This document shows positions 7,322 to 15,016 of a stretch of 28,632 nt of DNA, one piece after another. Origin of the DNA: DASWHF01 sp036393295 (GTDB lineage Bacteria; Pseudomonadota; Gammaproteobacteria; Acidiferrobacterales; UBA6901); NCBI GenBank assembly GCA_036393295.1, contig DASWHF010000101.1, positions 1 to 28,632 of the forward strand. The letters are read 5' to 3'. A program made the position numbers and the translations under genes. Positions within the stretch are counted from its first letter, which is position 1. Each line of letters opens with the position of its first letter. Under the pieces are notes generated by a model. That model was not told where the DNA came from. It saw only the letters and a program-made list of their open reading frames with translations, and made no database searches.

Positions 7322-7618
7322 ATGCAGGTGACTCTGGTGCACGTCCACGTAAAGCCGCAGCATGTCGAGGATTTCATCGCCGCGACGCACGCCAATCATC
7401 TGGCGTCGGTGCGCGAGCCGGGGAACCGGCGCTTCGATGTGCTGCAGTCGCCGGACGATCCGACGCGCTTCGTTCTCTACGAGGCCTATGCCAGCGCCGA
7501 GGACGCCGCGGCGCACAAGCAGACGCCGCATTACGCCGCCTGGCGCGACGCGGTCGCGCCGTGGATGGCGTCGCCGCGCCAGGGGCATCCTCACCGCGGG
7601 CTTTTTCCCGCCGGATGA
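7322..7618 (+). CDS. ABM-fold (YgiN/LsrG-like) monooxygenase
   Basis: A 98-residue antibiotic-biosynthesis-monooxygenase domain protein. The family pattern is plain: VTLVHVHVKPQHVEDFIAATHANHLASVREPGNRRFDVLQSPDDPTRFVLYEAYASAEDAAAHKQTPHYAAW. Such proteins are small dimeric ferredoxin-like folds. Some oxidise quinols or isomerise small phosphorylated ligands without a cofactor; the substrate here is unknown. A strong ribosome site, GAGGAGG, precedes the ATG. The next gene starts 4 bases after its stop, suggesting a two-gene operon with the dehydrogenase. Confidence 0.85.
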   Translation: MQVTLVHVHVKPQHVEDFIAATHANHLASVREPGNRRFDVLQSPDDPTRFVLYEAYASAEDAAAHKQTPHYAAWRDAVAPWMASPRQGHPHRGLFPAG

Positions 7619-7622
7619 ACGC

Positions 7623-8813
7623 GTGGTGATCCCGGCCTTCTCGATATCGCGGTTGCCGGCCATCGTCTTCGGTGAGGGCAGCCTCGGCCAGGCGCCGGGT
7701 CTGGCCGCGGAGCACGGCAGGCGGGTGCTGCTGGTAACGGGAGGAAAGTCGTTTTGCGGCACGTCACACTGGGCGACCCTGCTGGACGGCCTCGCGCAAC
7801 ATGGATTGAGCTTCCAGGAATTTCGCGTCGACGCCGAGCCGTCGCCGCAACTCGTGGACGACGCGGTGCGCGCGTTCCGCGGCGCGGGCATCGAAGTGGT
7901 GCTCGCGATCGGCGGTGGCAGCGTGCTGGATGCGGCCAAGGCGATCGCCGGCCTGCTGCCGCACGGTAACTCCGTCATGGATCATCTCGAGGGCGTTGGC
8001 CCGGAGTTGCCCTACCAGGGGCCCGCGACGCCGTTCATTGCCGTGCCGACCACGGCCGGCACCGGCAGCGAGGCCACCAAGAACGCGGTCCTGAGCGTGC
8101 AGGGCACCGGCGGCTTCAAGAAATCATTCCGCCACGAGCTGCTGGTGCCGCGCGTCGCGCTGGTCGATCCGGCGCTGCTCGCGTCCTGCCCGCCGCCCCT
8201 GATCGCCGCCAACGGCATGGATGCCTTGACGCAGCTGCTCGAATCCTACGTCTCGGCCAAGGCCAACCCGTTCAGCGATGCGCTCGCCTTGAGCGGCCTC
8301 ACGGCGGCGCGCGCCGGATTGTTGCCCTGGTACGAGGGCGGGGCGGCCGCGGCCGCGGCGCGATCCGCCATGGCCTATGCGGCGCTGCTGTCGGGTATCA
8401 CGCTCGCCCAGGTCGGCCTGGGTTCGGTGCACGGCCTGGCGTCGCCGCTCGGGGCGTATTTTCCGATTCCACACGGGGTGGTCTGCGGCACGCTGGTGGC
8501 GGCCGCCACGGCCATGAACATCCGCGCACTCGAGGCGCGCGTGCCGGGACATGCGTCCTTGAAGAAATATGCGGCGATCGGCCGTCTGTTCAGCGGACGC
8601 GCGATCGACGACGACGCGCAGGCGCGTGCCGCGCTGGTGGAGATCCTGGAGGACTGGACACGGCGCCTGGCGTTGCCGCGGCTGTGCGACTACGGCATCG
8701 GTGAGCGCGATTTTCCCGCCGTTGTCGCAGGTTGCCGCGGCAGCAGCATGAAGACCAATCCGATCGTGCTGGAGGACGCGGAGATTGTCGCGATTCTGGC
8801 GCAGCGCCTCTGA
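7623..8813 (+). CDS. Iron-type (group III) alcohol dehydrogenase
   Basis: A 396-residue Fe-ADH family enzyme. The NAD(P)-binding part has AIGGGSVLDAAKAIA and FIAVPTTAGTGSEATKNAVL. The metal-binding half has NGMDALTQLLESYVS and the two histidine motifs of VHGLASPLGAYFPIPHGVVCGTL. It should catalyse reversible oxidation of an alcohol to an aldehyde or ketone with NAD(P); the substrate is not evident. The start is GTG 7623 or the next GTG at 7626; the frame extends further upstream only as a shadow of the ABM gene. Pairing with an ABM protein may mean both act on the same reactive carbonyl or quinone compound, but that is inference. Confidence 0.9.
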   Translation: MVIPAFSISRLPAIVFGEGSLGQAPGLAAEHGRRVLLVTGGKSFCGTSHWATLLDGLAQHGLSFQEFRVDAEPSPQLVDDAVRAFRGAGIEVVLAIGGGSVLDAAKAIAGLLPHGNSVMDHLEGVGPELPYQGPATPFIAVPTTAGTGSEATKNAVLSVQGTGGFKKSFRHELLVPRVALVDPALLASCPPPLIAANGMDALTQLLESYVSAKANPFSDALALSGLTAARAGLLPWYEGGAAAAAARSAMAYAALLSGITLAQVGLGSVHGLASPLGAYFPIPHGVVCGTLVAAATAMNIRALEARVPGHASLKKYAAIGRLFSGRAIDDDAQARAALVEILEDWTRRLALPRLCDYGIGERDFPAVVAGCRGSSMKTNPIVLEDAEIVAILAQRL

Positions 8814-8848
8814 AGCGCTTCCGGGGCCCATGGCCCCGGAAGCGTTCA
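8811..8848. terminator. Bidirectional hairpin between convergent genes
   Basis: A 13-base perfect stem (8816-8828 with 8832-8844) around the 3-base loop CAT, extended by TGAA/TTCA with one bulged G. It starts at the stop codon of the alcohol dehydrogenase and lies 23 bases from the stop of the convergent small gene. There is no T-run, so it is a stable end-structure rather than a textbook intrinsic terminator. Confidence 0.65.
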
Positions 8849-8871
8849 GGTGCGATATCGGCCGGCTCGGC

Positions 8872-9162
8872 TCAGCTCGGGTCGCCGAGATCGCGCACGA
8901 AGGTATAGGAGGCCGGGCGGCGCACCATGGCGTTGAAGGTCTTGCGCATGCTCCAGGTGCCGATCGAGATCGGCAGCGAGGCGACGAAGATCACGGTGCC
9001 GCCGACGGTGGCGACCAGACCGAGCGGCCGCAGGAACGCCAAGTCGAGAAGAATCGACGCGTCGTCGCCGTCTTCATAGGCCATGGCCGCCGGTGCGTGG
9101 CTACCTATTATTAGAATCAGCGACAGCAGCGCGACCCACAGCCCATTATTACGTCGTTTCAT
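8872..9162 (-). CDS. Small conserved membrane protein of unknown role
   Basis: A 96-residue protein. Residues 1-28 form a signal-like segment (MKRRNNGLWVALLSLILIIGSHAPAAMA). After an acidic stretch (YEDGDDAS) comes a second hydrophobic segment, FLRPLGLVATVGGTVIFVASLPIS. The C-terminus, MVRRPASYTFVRDLG, resembles small gammaproteobacterial proteins sometimes labelled as multidrug transporter, a label that has no support here. The start at 9162 was preferred over an upstream ATG because GAGGGAG lies 6 bases before it. It is monocistronic as far as seen and ends against the hairpin. Confidence 0.75.
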   Translation of the reverse strand: MKRRNNGLWVALLSLILIIGSHAPAAMAYEDGDDASILLDLAFLRPLGLVATVGGTVIFVASLPISIGTWSMRKTFNAMVRRPASYTFVRDLGDPS

Positions 9163-9337
9163 GTCTGGCTCCCTCACTAGCGCCGGTCCGGGCATTGCGG
9201 CCCATGCCATTGAGATTAAACTCGGATATGACGAAACTCAGCTATCTTACTATAAAATAATTACTTTAAGTTTTGCATATCGGTGCCTTTTCGCAAGCCG
9301 GATCGTCAGCGCCCGGGGCGATGCGGCGGAGGATAAC

Positions 9338-9366
9338 TTAACTATATGATTTCAAAGTACTATAAC
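9338..9366 (+). promoter_or_regulatory. Candidate ampD-operon promoter
   Basis: TTAACT at 9338-9343 and TATAAC at 9361-9366, spacer 17, 32 bases before the ampD ATG, in an AT-rich stretch. No riboswitch elements are seen in the 236 bases before ampD. Confidence 0.4.
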
Positions 9367-9398
9367 GGCATGCCCTCAGTCCGGGGCGACGCCGCGCG

Positions 9399-9959
9399 AT
9401 GACGCCGGCCGAGCTCTATGTCGACATTGCCGCCGGACGGCTGCGCGAGGCGCGCTTCGTGCCGTCGCCGAATTGCGATGACCGCCCGCCGGGCACGGCG
9501 CCGGAGGTGCTGGTGATCCATGCCATCAGCCTGCCGCCCGGCGAATTCGGCGGTGATGCCATCGAACGGCTGTTCAGCAACACGCTGGACTTCACCAGCC
9601 ATCCGGCCTACCGCGGGATCGACGGGCTCAAGGTGTCGTCGCACCTGCTGATCCGTCGCGACGGCGGGCTGTTGCAGTTCGTGCCGTTCGGTGAACGCGC
9701 CTGGCATGCCGGAGCCTCATGTTGCGAGGGTCGTGAGCGGGTCAACGATTTCTCCATAGGCATCGAGCTGGAGGGCAGCGATGAGGTTCCGTTCGAGCCG
9801 GTCCAATATGCGACGCTGGCGGCCGTGACCCGCGCGCTGATGCGCGCCTACCCGGCGCTCAGCGAGCGGCGCATCTACGGCCATGCCGATATCGCGCCCG
9901 GGCGCAAGACCGATCCCGGGCCGCATTTCGACTGGTCGCGCTACCGCGCGTCGCTCTGA
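9399..9959 (+). CDS. ampD: 1,6-anhydro-N-acetylmuramyl-L-alanine amidase AmpD
   Basis: A 186-residue cytosolic amidase of the N-acetylmuramoyl-L-alanine amidase 2 family. The zinc ligands expected for AmpD are present: His41 (LVIHAISLPPGEFGG), His162 (GHADIAPGRKTDPG) and Asp172. Other family segments are VSSHLLIRRDGGLLQFVPFGERAWHAG and NDFSIGIELEG. There is no signal peptide, fitting the cytoplasmic recycling enzyme that removes the peptide from anhydro-muropeptides. In enterobacteria and Pseudomonas, AmpD loss derepresses ampC through AmpR; neither ampC nor ampR is in this window. The next gene starts 84 bases later. Confidence 0.92.
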   Translation: MTPAELYVDIAAGRLREARFVPSPNCDDRPPGTAPEVLVIHAISLPPGEFGGDAIERLFSNTLDFTSHPAYRGIDGLKVSSHLLIRRDGGLLQFVPFGERAWHAGASCCEGRERVNDFSIGIELEGSDEVPFEPVQYATLAAVTRALMRAYPALSERRIYGHADIAPGRKTDPGPHFDWSRYRASL

Positions 9960-10042
9960 GGTGGAGTTTCCATCTTGCGTCGCGGGTCGCCGGCCCGGTA
10001 CAGTTAGGCACCGTCCACAACGCCAGGCACGTCCACGCCGAC

Positions 10043-10975
10043 ATGATTCAGATTCTCCTCAGTGTGCTGCTTGCCGTCCTGCTCGATCGCCTGGTGTCGG
10101 AGCGCGGCGGCTATCCGCTCTGGTCCTGGTACAGCGACTGGGCGGAATCCATCGAGCAGCGCTTCAACGGCGGCACCCGCGCCCAGGGCCTGGCGGCGGT
10201 ATTCGTCGCCACCGTGCCGATGGTGGCCGGGGTGTGGCTGGCCTGGTGGGTGCTGGGCCAGATCGTCGGAGTGCTGCAGTTCCTGTTCGGCGTGTTCGTG
10301 CTCTATCTGTGCATCGATCTCTATCGGCTCGGCGCCGCGGCGCAGGCGGTGTCGGCCGCGCTCGAGAACGGCGATTCCGCCGAGGCCGCCGCGCACTTGC
10401 GCGAGCTGACCGGCAAGGAGACCGCCGATCGTACCGACGCCGGCGTGGCGCGCGCCACGGTCGAGGCGGTGCTGAAGCAGGGCAACGCACTGGTCATCGC
10501 GCCGATCTTCTGGTTCATCGTGCTGGGGCCGATGGGCGCGGTGCTGCAGCGCATGGCCTCGATCCAGGACCGGCTGTGGGGGCACCGCACAGAGCGCTTC
10601 ATCGAGTTCGGCTGGGCGGCGGCGCGCTTCGACGACCTGCTCGGCTGGATCCCGGCGCGCATCACCGCGCTCAGCTACGCGATCATGGGCAGCTTCGAGG
10701 ACGCGCTGCATTGCTGGCGCCGCCGCACCGGCATGTGGTCGGACATCAACAGCGGGCCGCTGCTGGCCTCGGGCTTCGGCGCCATGCACATCGACGTCTG
10801 CGACGACACCGAGGAGGAGGACGCCTACGGCAACCGGCTGGTCGCGCCGGCCCTGCCGGTCGACGCCGGGCATATCCGCCGCGTGCTCGCGCTGGTCTGG
10901 CGGGTGCTGCTGTTCTGGTCGGCGGTCGGCGTGCTGATGGCCGGGGTGCAGGTCGCCGGGTTCCTGGCGCGCTGA
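10043..10975 (+). CDS. ampE: AmpE/CobD-family inner-membrane protein
   Basis: A 310-residue polytopic membrane protein of the AmpE/CobD(CbiB) superfamily. Hydrophobic segments are seen at about residues 2-15, 50-70, 75-95, 150-175 and 282-305. The segment FWFIVLGPMGAVLQRM is AmpE-like, while LWGHRTERFIEFGWAAARFDDLLGWIPARITALSYAI is strikingly like CbiB, the enzyme that attaches the aminopropanol arm of cobalamin. Position argues both ways: it follows ampD, as ampE does, and precedes cobU by 37 bases. AmpE is named here because of ampD, but a role in cobalamin synthesis is a real alternative. Confidence 0.7.
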   Translation: MIQILLSVLLAVLLDRLVSERGGYPLWSWYSDWAESIEQRFNGGTRAQGLAAVFVATVPMVAGVWLAWWVLGQIVGVLQFLFGVFVLYLCIDLYRLGAAAQAVSAALENGDSAEAAAHLRELTGKETADRTDAGVARATVEAVLKQGNALVIAPIFWFIVLGPMGAVLQRMASIQDRLWGHRTERFIEFGWAAARFDDLLGWIPARITALSYAIMGSFEDALHCWRRRTGMWSDINSGPLLASGFGAMHIDVCDDTEEEDAYGNRLVAPALPVDAGHIRRVLALVWRVLLFWSAVGVLMAGVQVAGFLAR

Positions 10976-11012
10976 CGCGCGCGGCGTCCGTGATCCCCGG
11001 CGCTGCCCGCGC

Positions 11013-11531
11013 GTGAAACAGCTCATCCTCGGCGGTGCCCGTTCCGGCAAGAGCGCATTGGCCGAATCGCTGGCGCGCGCCAGCGGCCTCGCGGTCAGTT
11101 ATGTCGCGACCGCGGGCGCGGACGACGCCGAGATGGCCGAACGCATCGCCCGCCATCGCGCGCGCCGCTCCCCGGATTGGCAACTCATCGAGGAACGCCA
11201 AGCGCTGGCCGCGGCCCTGCGGCGCGCGGCGGCGCCGGATCGCTGTGTCGTGGTCGATTGCCTGACGCTGTGGCTGTCCAATCTGCTGGACGAACCGGCG
11301 GCGCCGGAGCGCTGGCCGCGGGAGCGCAGCGCATTGCTCGACGCGCTGCCCGGCCTGCCCGGAAGCGTGATCCTGGTGAGCAACGAGGTCGGTGCCGGCG
11401 TCGTCCCCGCCAACGCCCTGGCGCGCCGGTTTCGCGACGAGGCCGGGCGCCTGCATCAGGACCTGGCGGCGGTGTGCGACCGCGTGACCCTGGTCGTGGC
11501 CGGACTGCCGTTGCATCTCAAGGGAGGTTGA
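11013..11531 (+). CDS. cobU: Adenosylcobinamide kinase / phosphate guanylyltransferase CobU
   Basis: A 172-residue bifunctional enzyme that phosphorylates adenosylcobinamide and transfers GMP to give AdoCbi-GDP, the activated form for nucleotide-loop assembly. The P-loop is GGARSGKS (residues 7-14). Next are SYVATAGADDAEMAERIARHRARR, which contains the guanylylated-His region, VVVDCLTLWLSNLL, and VSNEVGAGVVPANALARRFRDEAGRLHQ. The start is GTG 11013 without a strong ribosome site. The stop is one base before the cobT ATG, so cobU and cobT are translationally close. No riboswitch lies upstream. Confidence 0.94.
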   Translation: MKQLILGGARSGKSALAESLARASGLAVSYVATAGADDAEMAERIARHRARRSPDWQLIEERQALAAALRRAAAPDRCVVVDCLTLWLSNLLDEPAAPERWPRERSALLDALPGLPGSVILVSNEVGAGVVPANALARRFRDEAGRLHQDLAAVCDRVTLVVAGLPLHLKGG

Positions 11532-11532
11532 C

Positions 11533-12585
11533 ATGACAGCGGCGTGGCTGGCCGATCCGGTCCGGGCGATCGACGCCGCGACGGTCGACGCGGCGCGCCG
11601 CCGGCAGGCGTCGCTGACCAAGCCGCCCGGCTCGCTCGGGCGGCTGGAGGAGCTCGCGGTACGGCTGGCCGCCATGCAGGGCAGCCAGGCGCCGAGCGTC
11701 GAGCGCGTGCGCGTCACGGTGTTCGCCGCCGACCATGGCGTGGCCGCCGAATCGGTGTCGGCTTATCCGCAGTCGGTGACGGTCGAAATGGTGCGGAATT
11801 TCGCGCGCGGCGGCGCGGCGATCAGCGTGCTGGCGCGCTCGCTCGGGATGACGCTGGAGGTCGTCAATGTCGGCACGCTGACCGACCCCGGCGCGCTGCC
11901 GGGTGTGGTCGACCGCCGGATCGCCGCCGGCACCACCAACTTCCGCCATGCCCCGGCGATGACCGATGCGCAGCTTACGCAAGCCCTCGACACCGGCCGC
12001 GAGGCGGTCGGGCGCGCGCGCGACGCCGGCGCCGAGCTGTGGGTCGGCGGCGAAATGGGCATCGGCAACACCACCTGCGCGGCGGCCCTGGCCTGCGCGC
12101 TCCTCGGCCTGCGCGGCGCGGCGCTGGCCGGGCCCGGCACCGGTCTCGATGCCGGCGGGGTGGCGCGCAAGGCCGAGGTCATCGATGCCGCGCTGGCGCG
12201 CCACCGCCCGGACCCGGCGGCGCCGTGGACGGTCCTGCGCGATCTCGGCGGCTTCGAGCTGGCGGCGTTGTGCGGCGCCTATGTCCATGCCGCGCAGCGC
12301 GGCCTGCCGGTCGTCATCGACGGTTTCATCGCCGGCGTGGCGGCCCTGGCGGCGACGCGGCTGCGTCCGGGCGTCGCGGACTGGTTCTTTTATGCGCATC
12401 GTTCGGCCGAGCCCGGGCATGCGCGGGTGCTGGCGGCGCTCGGCGCCGAGCCGTTGCTCGATCTCGGCATGCGCCTCGGCGAGGGCAGCGGCGCGGCACT
12501 GGCGGTGGCGCTGCTGCGCCAGGCGGTGGCGCTGCATGCGCGCATGGCGACGTTTGCCGAGGCCGGCGTGACGGAGGGTCTGTGA
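11533..12585 (+). CDS. cobT: Nicotinate-nucleotide:dimethylbenzimidazole phosphoribosyltransferase CobT
   Basis: A 350-residue CobT that makes alpha-ribazole-5'-phosphate from NaMN and dimethylbenzimidazole. Family motifs are SLTKPPGSLGRLEELAVRLA near the start, FAADHGVAAESVSAYPQSVTVEMV, EMGIGNTTCAAAL, and LDLGMRLGEGSGAALA, whose Glu is the catalytic base. The length is normal. AGGGAGG lies directly before the ATG, across the cobU stop. Its stop overlaps the cobC GTG start. Confidence 0.95.
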   Translation: MTAAWLADPVRAIDAATVDAARRRQASLTKPPGSLGRLEELAVRLAAMQGSQAPSVERVRVTVFAADHGVAAESVSAYPQSVTVEMVRNFARGGAAISVLARSLGMTLEVVNVGTLTDPGALPGVVDRRIAAGTTNFRHAPAMTDAQLTQALDTGREAVGRARDAGAELWVGGEMGIGNTTCAAALACALLGLRGAALAGPGTGLDAGGVARKAEVIDAALARHRPDPAAPWTVLRDLGGFELAALCGAYVHAAQRGLPVVIDGFIAGVAALAATRLRPGVADWFFYAHRSAEPGHARVLAALGAEPLLDLGMRLGEGSGAALAVALLRQAVALHARMATFAEAGVTEGL

Positions 12586-13193
12586 GCACGACAATTTCCA
12601 CGACCGTCGATCTGATGCGCCACGGCGAGCCGGTCGGCGGTCGGCGCTACCGCGGCCAGCGCGACGATCCCTTGAGCGAGCGCGGCTGGGCGCAGATGCG
12701 CGCCGCGGTCGGCGATCAATGCCCCTGGAGCGCAGTGATCAGTTCGCCGCTTTCGCGCTGCGCGGCCTTCGGGCGCGAGCTCGCCGCGCGCCACGATCTG
12801 CCGCTGACGCTGGATGGGCGTCTCCAGGAGCTCGGCTTCGGCGACTGGGAGGGGCGCACCGCCGAGGAGCTGATGCGCGACGACCCGCAGCGGCTGATGC
12901 GCTTCTGGCACGATCCCGTCGCGCACCGGCCGCCCGGCGGCGAGGCGCTCGGCGCTTTTCGCGAACGCGTGGTCGGCGCCTGGGAATCGCTGCTCGCCGC
13001 GCATGCCGGCCGGCAGGTGCTGGTGATCTGCCATGCCGGTGTGATCCGCATGATCGTCCGGCATGTGCTCGACATGCCGCTCGACCGGCTGTTCCGCATC
13101 CAGGTGCCGAGCGCGGGGCTGACGCGCATCCGGGTCGACGGCGCGGGCGCCGAAGCCCTGCCCAGGCTGATGTTTCACGCCGGCAGCTTGTGA
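12582..13193 (+). CDS. cobC: Alpha-ribazole phosphatase CobC (histidine phosphatase family)
   Basis: A 203-residue histidine phosphatase. The catalytic LMRHGEP motif is at residues 12-18, followed by SSPLSRCAAFGRELA, LQELGFGDWEGRTAEEL and VICHAGVIRMIVRHVL, giving the usual His-Arg-Glu-His set. Its place between cobT and cobS makes alpha-ribazole-5'-phosphate or adenosylcobalamin-5'-phosphate the likely substrate. The GTG at 12582 was chosen because it overlaps the cobT stop (GTGA) and has GGAGGG 4 bases upstream. The frame is open further upstream only as a shadow of cobT. Confidence 0.92.
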   Translation: MSTTISTTVDLMRHGEPVGGRRYRGQRDDPLSERGWAQMRAAVGDQCPWSAVISSPLSRCAAFGRELAARHDLPLTLDGRLQELGFGDWEGRTAEELMRDDPQRLMRFWHDPVAHRPPGGEALGAFRERVVGAWESLLAAHAGRQVLVICHAGVIRMIVRHVLDMPLDRLFRIQVPSAGLTRIRVDGAGAEALPRLMFHAGSL

Positions 13194-13945
13194 GCACTGG
13201 GCCGATGGCGCGCGCCTGGCAGGCCGGGTGGTGGGCGCTCAGGTTCCTGACCCGCCTGCCGCTGCCGCGCCGCGCCGCGCCCGATGCCGACGTCCAGGCG
13301 CGCTCGGTGCTGTTCTATCCGTTGGTCGGACTCGTCATCGGCGCGCTGCTGGCGGCCCTGGGTGCCGTGCTCGCGAGCGCGGACGCCGGTGTCGGCGCGG
13401 CGCTGCTGCTGACGGTCTGGGTCGGGATCACCGGCGCGCTGCACCTGGACGGCGTCGCCGACACCGCCGACGCCTGGCTCGGCAGCCACGGCGACCGCCA
13501 GCGTGCGCTCGAGATCATGAAGGACCCGCGCAGCGGCGCGGCCGGCGTCACCGCGGTCGGGTTGATATTGATACTCAAGTTCGCCGCGCTCGGCGCGCTG
13601 CTGGCGGAACACGCCTGGCTCGCCTTGTGGTTCGCACCGTTGCTCGGCCGTGCCGCGATCGTGCTGATGCTGCTGCGGCTGCCTTACCTGCGACCCGACG
13701 GCCTGGGTGCGCTGCTCGCCGCGCGGCTGCCGCGGCCTGCGGCCTGGTGGGTGCTGTTCGCCGTGGGCGCGGGCGTTGTCGTGTTCGGATACGCGGGCTC
13801 AAGTCTGTTATTGGCGGCGGTGTTGATCGCCGGCACTTTCATCGTCTGGCTGCGCCGCTGGTTGGGCGGCTGCACCGGCGATACGCTCGGCGCCGGCTGC
13901 GAGCTGGTCGAAACCGCGGTCTTGATTGCGGCGGTGCTGGCATGA
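13190..13945 (+). CDS. cobS: Adenosylcobinamide-GDP ribazoletransferase CobS
   Basis: A 251-residue membrane enzyme that joins AdoCbi-GDP to alpha-ribazole or its phosphate. Motifs are WWALRFLTRLPLP at the start, GALHLDGVADTADAWLGS (metal-binding acidic residues), MKDPRSGAAGV, and GGCTGDTLGAGCELVETAVL near the end, with six or more hydrophobic segments. The start GTG 13190 overlaps the cobC stop (GTGA); ATG 13205 is an alternative. It is the last of the four nucleotide-loop genes, and its stop overlaps the ATG of btuF. Confidence 0.94.
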   Translation: MSTGPMARAWQAGWWALRFLTRLPLPRRAAPDADVQARSVLFYPLVGLVIGALLAALGAVLASADAGVGAALLLTVWVGITGALHLDGVADTADAWLGSHGDRQRALEIMKDPRSGAAGVTAVGLILILKFAALGALLAEHAWLALWFAPLLGRAAIVLMLLRLPYLRPDGLGALLAARLPRPAAWWVLFAVGAGVVVFGYAGSSLLLAAVLIAGTFIVWLRRWLGGCTGDTLGAGCELVETAVLIAAVLA

Positions 13946-14862
13946 GACGGAAAGCCCCGATGACCCCCGGATGGTCTGTCGCCGCCTGCGCCGTGCTGTG
14001 CGCGGGCTTCGTCGGCCTGTCGGCGGCCGCCGGGCCGCCGGCCATCGAGGCGGTCGACGACAGCGGCGCACGCATCGTGCTCGCCGGTCCGGCGCGCCGG
14101 ATCGTGAGCCTGGCCCCGCATCTCACCGAGCTCCTGTACGCCGCCGGCACCGGCAACCACGTCGTCGGCGCCGTCGATTTCAGCGACTATCCGGAGGCGG
14201 CGCGCCGACTGCCGCGGGTCGGCAGCTACGCGCAGTTCGACATAGAGGCGATCCTGCGTCTCAAGCCGGATCTCGTGGTCGTTTGGGGCAGCGGCAATCC
14301 GGCCGGCCAGGTCGGGCAGCTGCGGCGTCTCGGACTCACGGTGTTCGTCTCCGAGCCGCGCCGGCTGGAGGACATCGCATCGACGCTGGAGCGGCTCGGC
14401 CGCCTGACCGATCGCGACACCGAGGCGCGGCGCGCCGCCCGGGCCTTCCGCGAGCGCCTCGAGCGCTTGCGCGCGGGCCACGCCGGCCAGCCCGTGGTGA
14501 CGGTGTTCTTCGAGTTCTGGCACCAGCCGCTGATGACGGTCAATGGCGAGCACGTGATCAGCGACGTCATACGGCTGTGCGGCGGACGCAATATTTTCGC
14601 GGACCTCGCGGCGCTGGCGCCGGCGGTCGACGAAGAGGCCGTGTTGATCGCCGACCCCGAGGCGATCGTGGTGAGCGGCAGCGACGGACGCGAGGCCGGG
14701 CGCTTCGATGCGTGGCGGCGGCACGCGCCGCTGACGGCGGTCCGGCGCGGGAATCTCTTCTGGCTGCCGCCGGACGCGATCCTGCGCCACACGCCGCGCA
14801 TTCTCGACGGTGCCGAACGCCTGTGCGCCGATCTGGCGGCGGCGCGCGCCGGGCGCGAGTAG
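13942..14862 (+). CDS. btuF: Periplasmic cobalamin-binding protein BtuF
   Basis: A 306-residue type III solute-binding protein with a signal peptide (about residues 1-30, ending SAAAG). The BtuF/FepB-family pattern is clear: RRIVSLAPHLTELLYAAGTGNHVVGAVDFSDYPEAARRLPRVGSYAQFDIEAILRLKPDLVVVW. A C-terminal lobe has VTVFFEFWHQPLMTVNGEHVISDVIRLCGGRNIF. It should hand cobalamin or cobinamide to the BtuCD importer, whose genes are 7 kb away on the other strand. Placement in the cobUTCS transcript, with an ATGA overlap with cobS, supports a corrinoid ligand rather than iron. Confidence 0.88.
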   Translation: MRRKAPMTPGWSVAACAVLCAGFVGLSAAAGPPAIEAVDDSGARIVLAGPARRIVSLAPHLTELLYAAGTGNHVVGAVDFSDYPEAARRLPRVGSYAQFDIEAILRLKPDLVVVWGSGNPAGQVGQLRRLGLTVFVSEPRRLEDIASTLERLGRLTDRDTEARRAARAFRERLERLRAGHAGQPVVTVFFEFWHQPLMTVNGEHVISDVIRLCGGRNIFADLAALAPAVDEEAVLIADPEAIVVSGSDGREAGRFDAWRRHAPLTAVRRGNLFWLPPDAILRHTPRILDGAERLCADLAAARAGRE

Positions 14863-14873
14863 GGAAAGCTGTC

Positions 14874-15005
14874 GTTGCGAGGGCGCGCAGCGCCGCGGCA
14901 ACCCGACCCCCAGGGTGATTGCGAGGCGCGCAGCGACGAAGCAACCTCCGTGAATGCCCTGCGCTTCTAAACGGAGGTTGCCACGGGCGCTGCGCGTCCT
15001 CGCAA
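14874..15005. repeat. Three copies of a TTGCGAGG...GCAACC intergenic repeat
   Basis: Three related units of about 30 bases: 14874-14903 (direct), 14918-14951 (direct) and 14969-15005 (inverted). Each runs from TTGCGAGG through a GCGCAGCG core to GCAACC. Units two and three face each other and share CCTCCGT/ACGGAGG ends, so a long hairpin can form. The element sits between the convergent genes btuF and the adenosyltransferase gene, a typical place for REP-like repeats, and may help end both transcripts. Similar repeats are common in proteobacterial genomes. Confidence 0.75.
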
Positions 15006-15016
15006 GGACTCAGGGG

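Noticed and set aside
8124..8831. A minus-strand frame of 235 codons inside the alcohol dehydrogenase
   Set aside because: It overlaps a complete Fe-ADH gene and has no recognisable domain or ribosome site.
10043..10975. Naming the gene cbiB/cobD outright
   Set aside because: The CbiB-like segment is suggestive, but ampD directly upstream and the AmpE-like FWFIVLGPMGA segment make AmpE at least as likely; it is kept as a finding instead.
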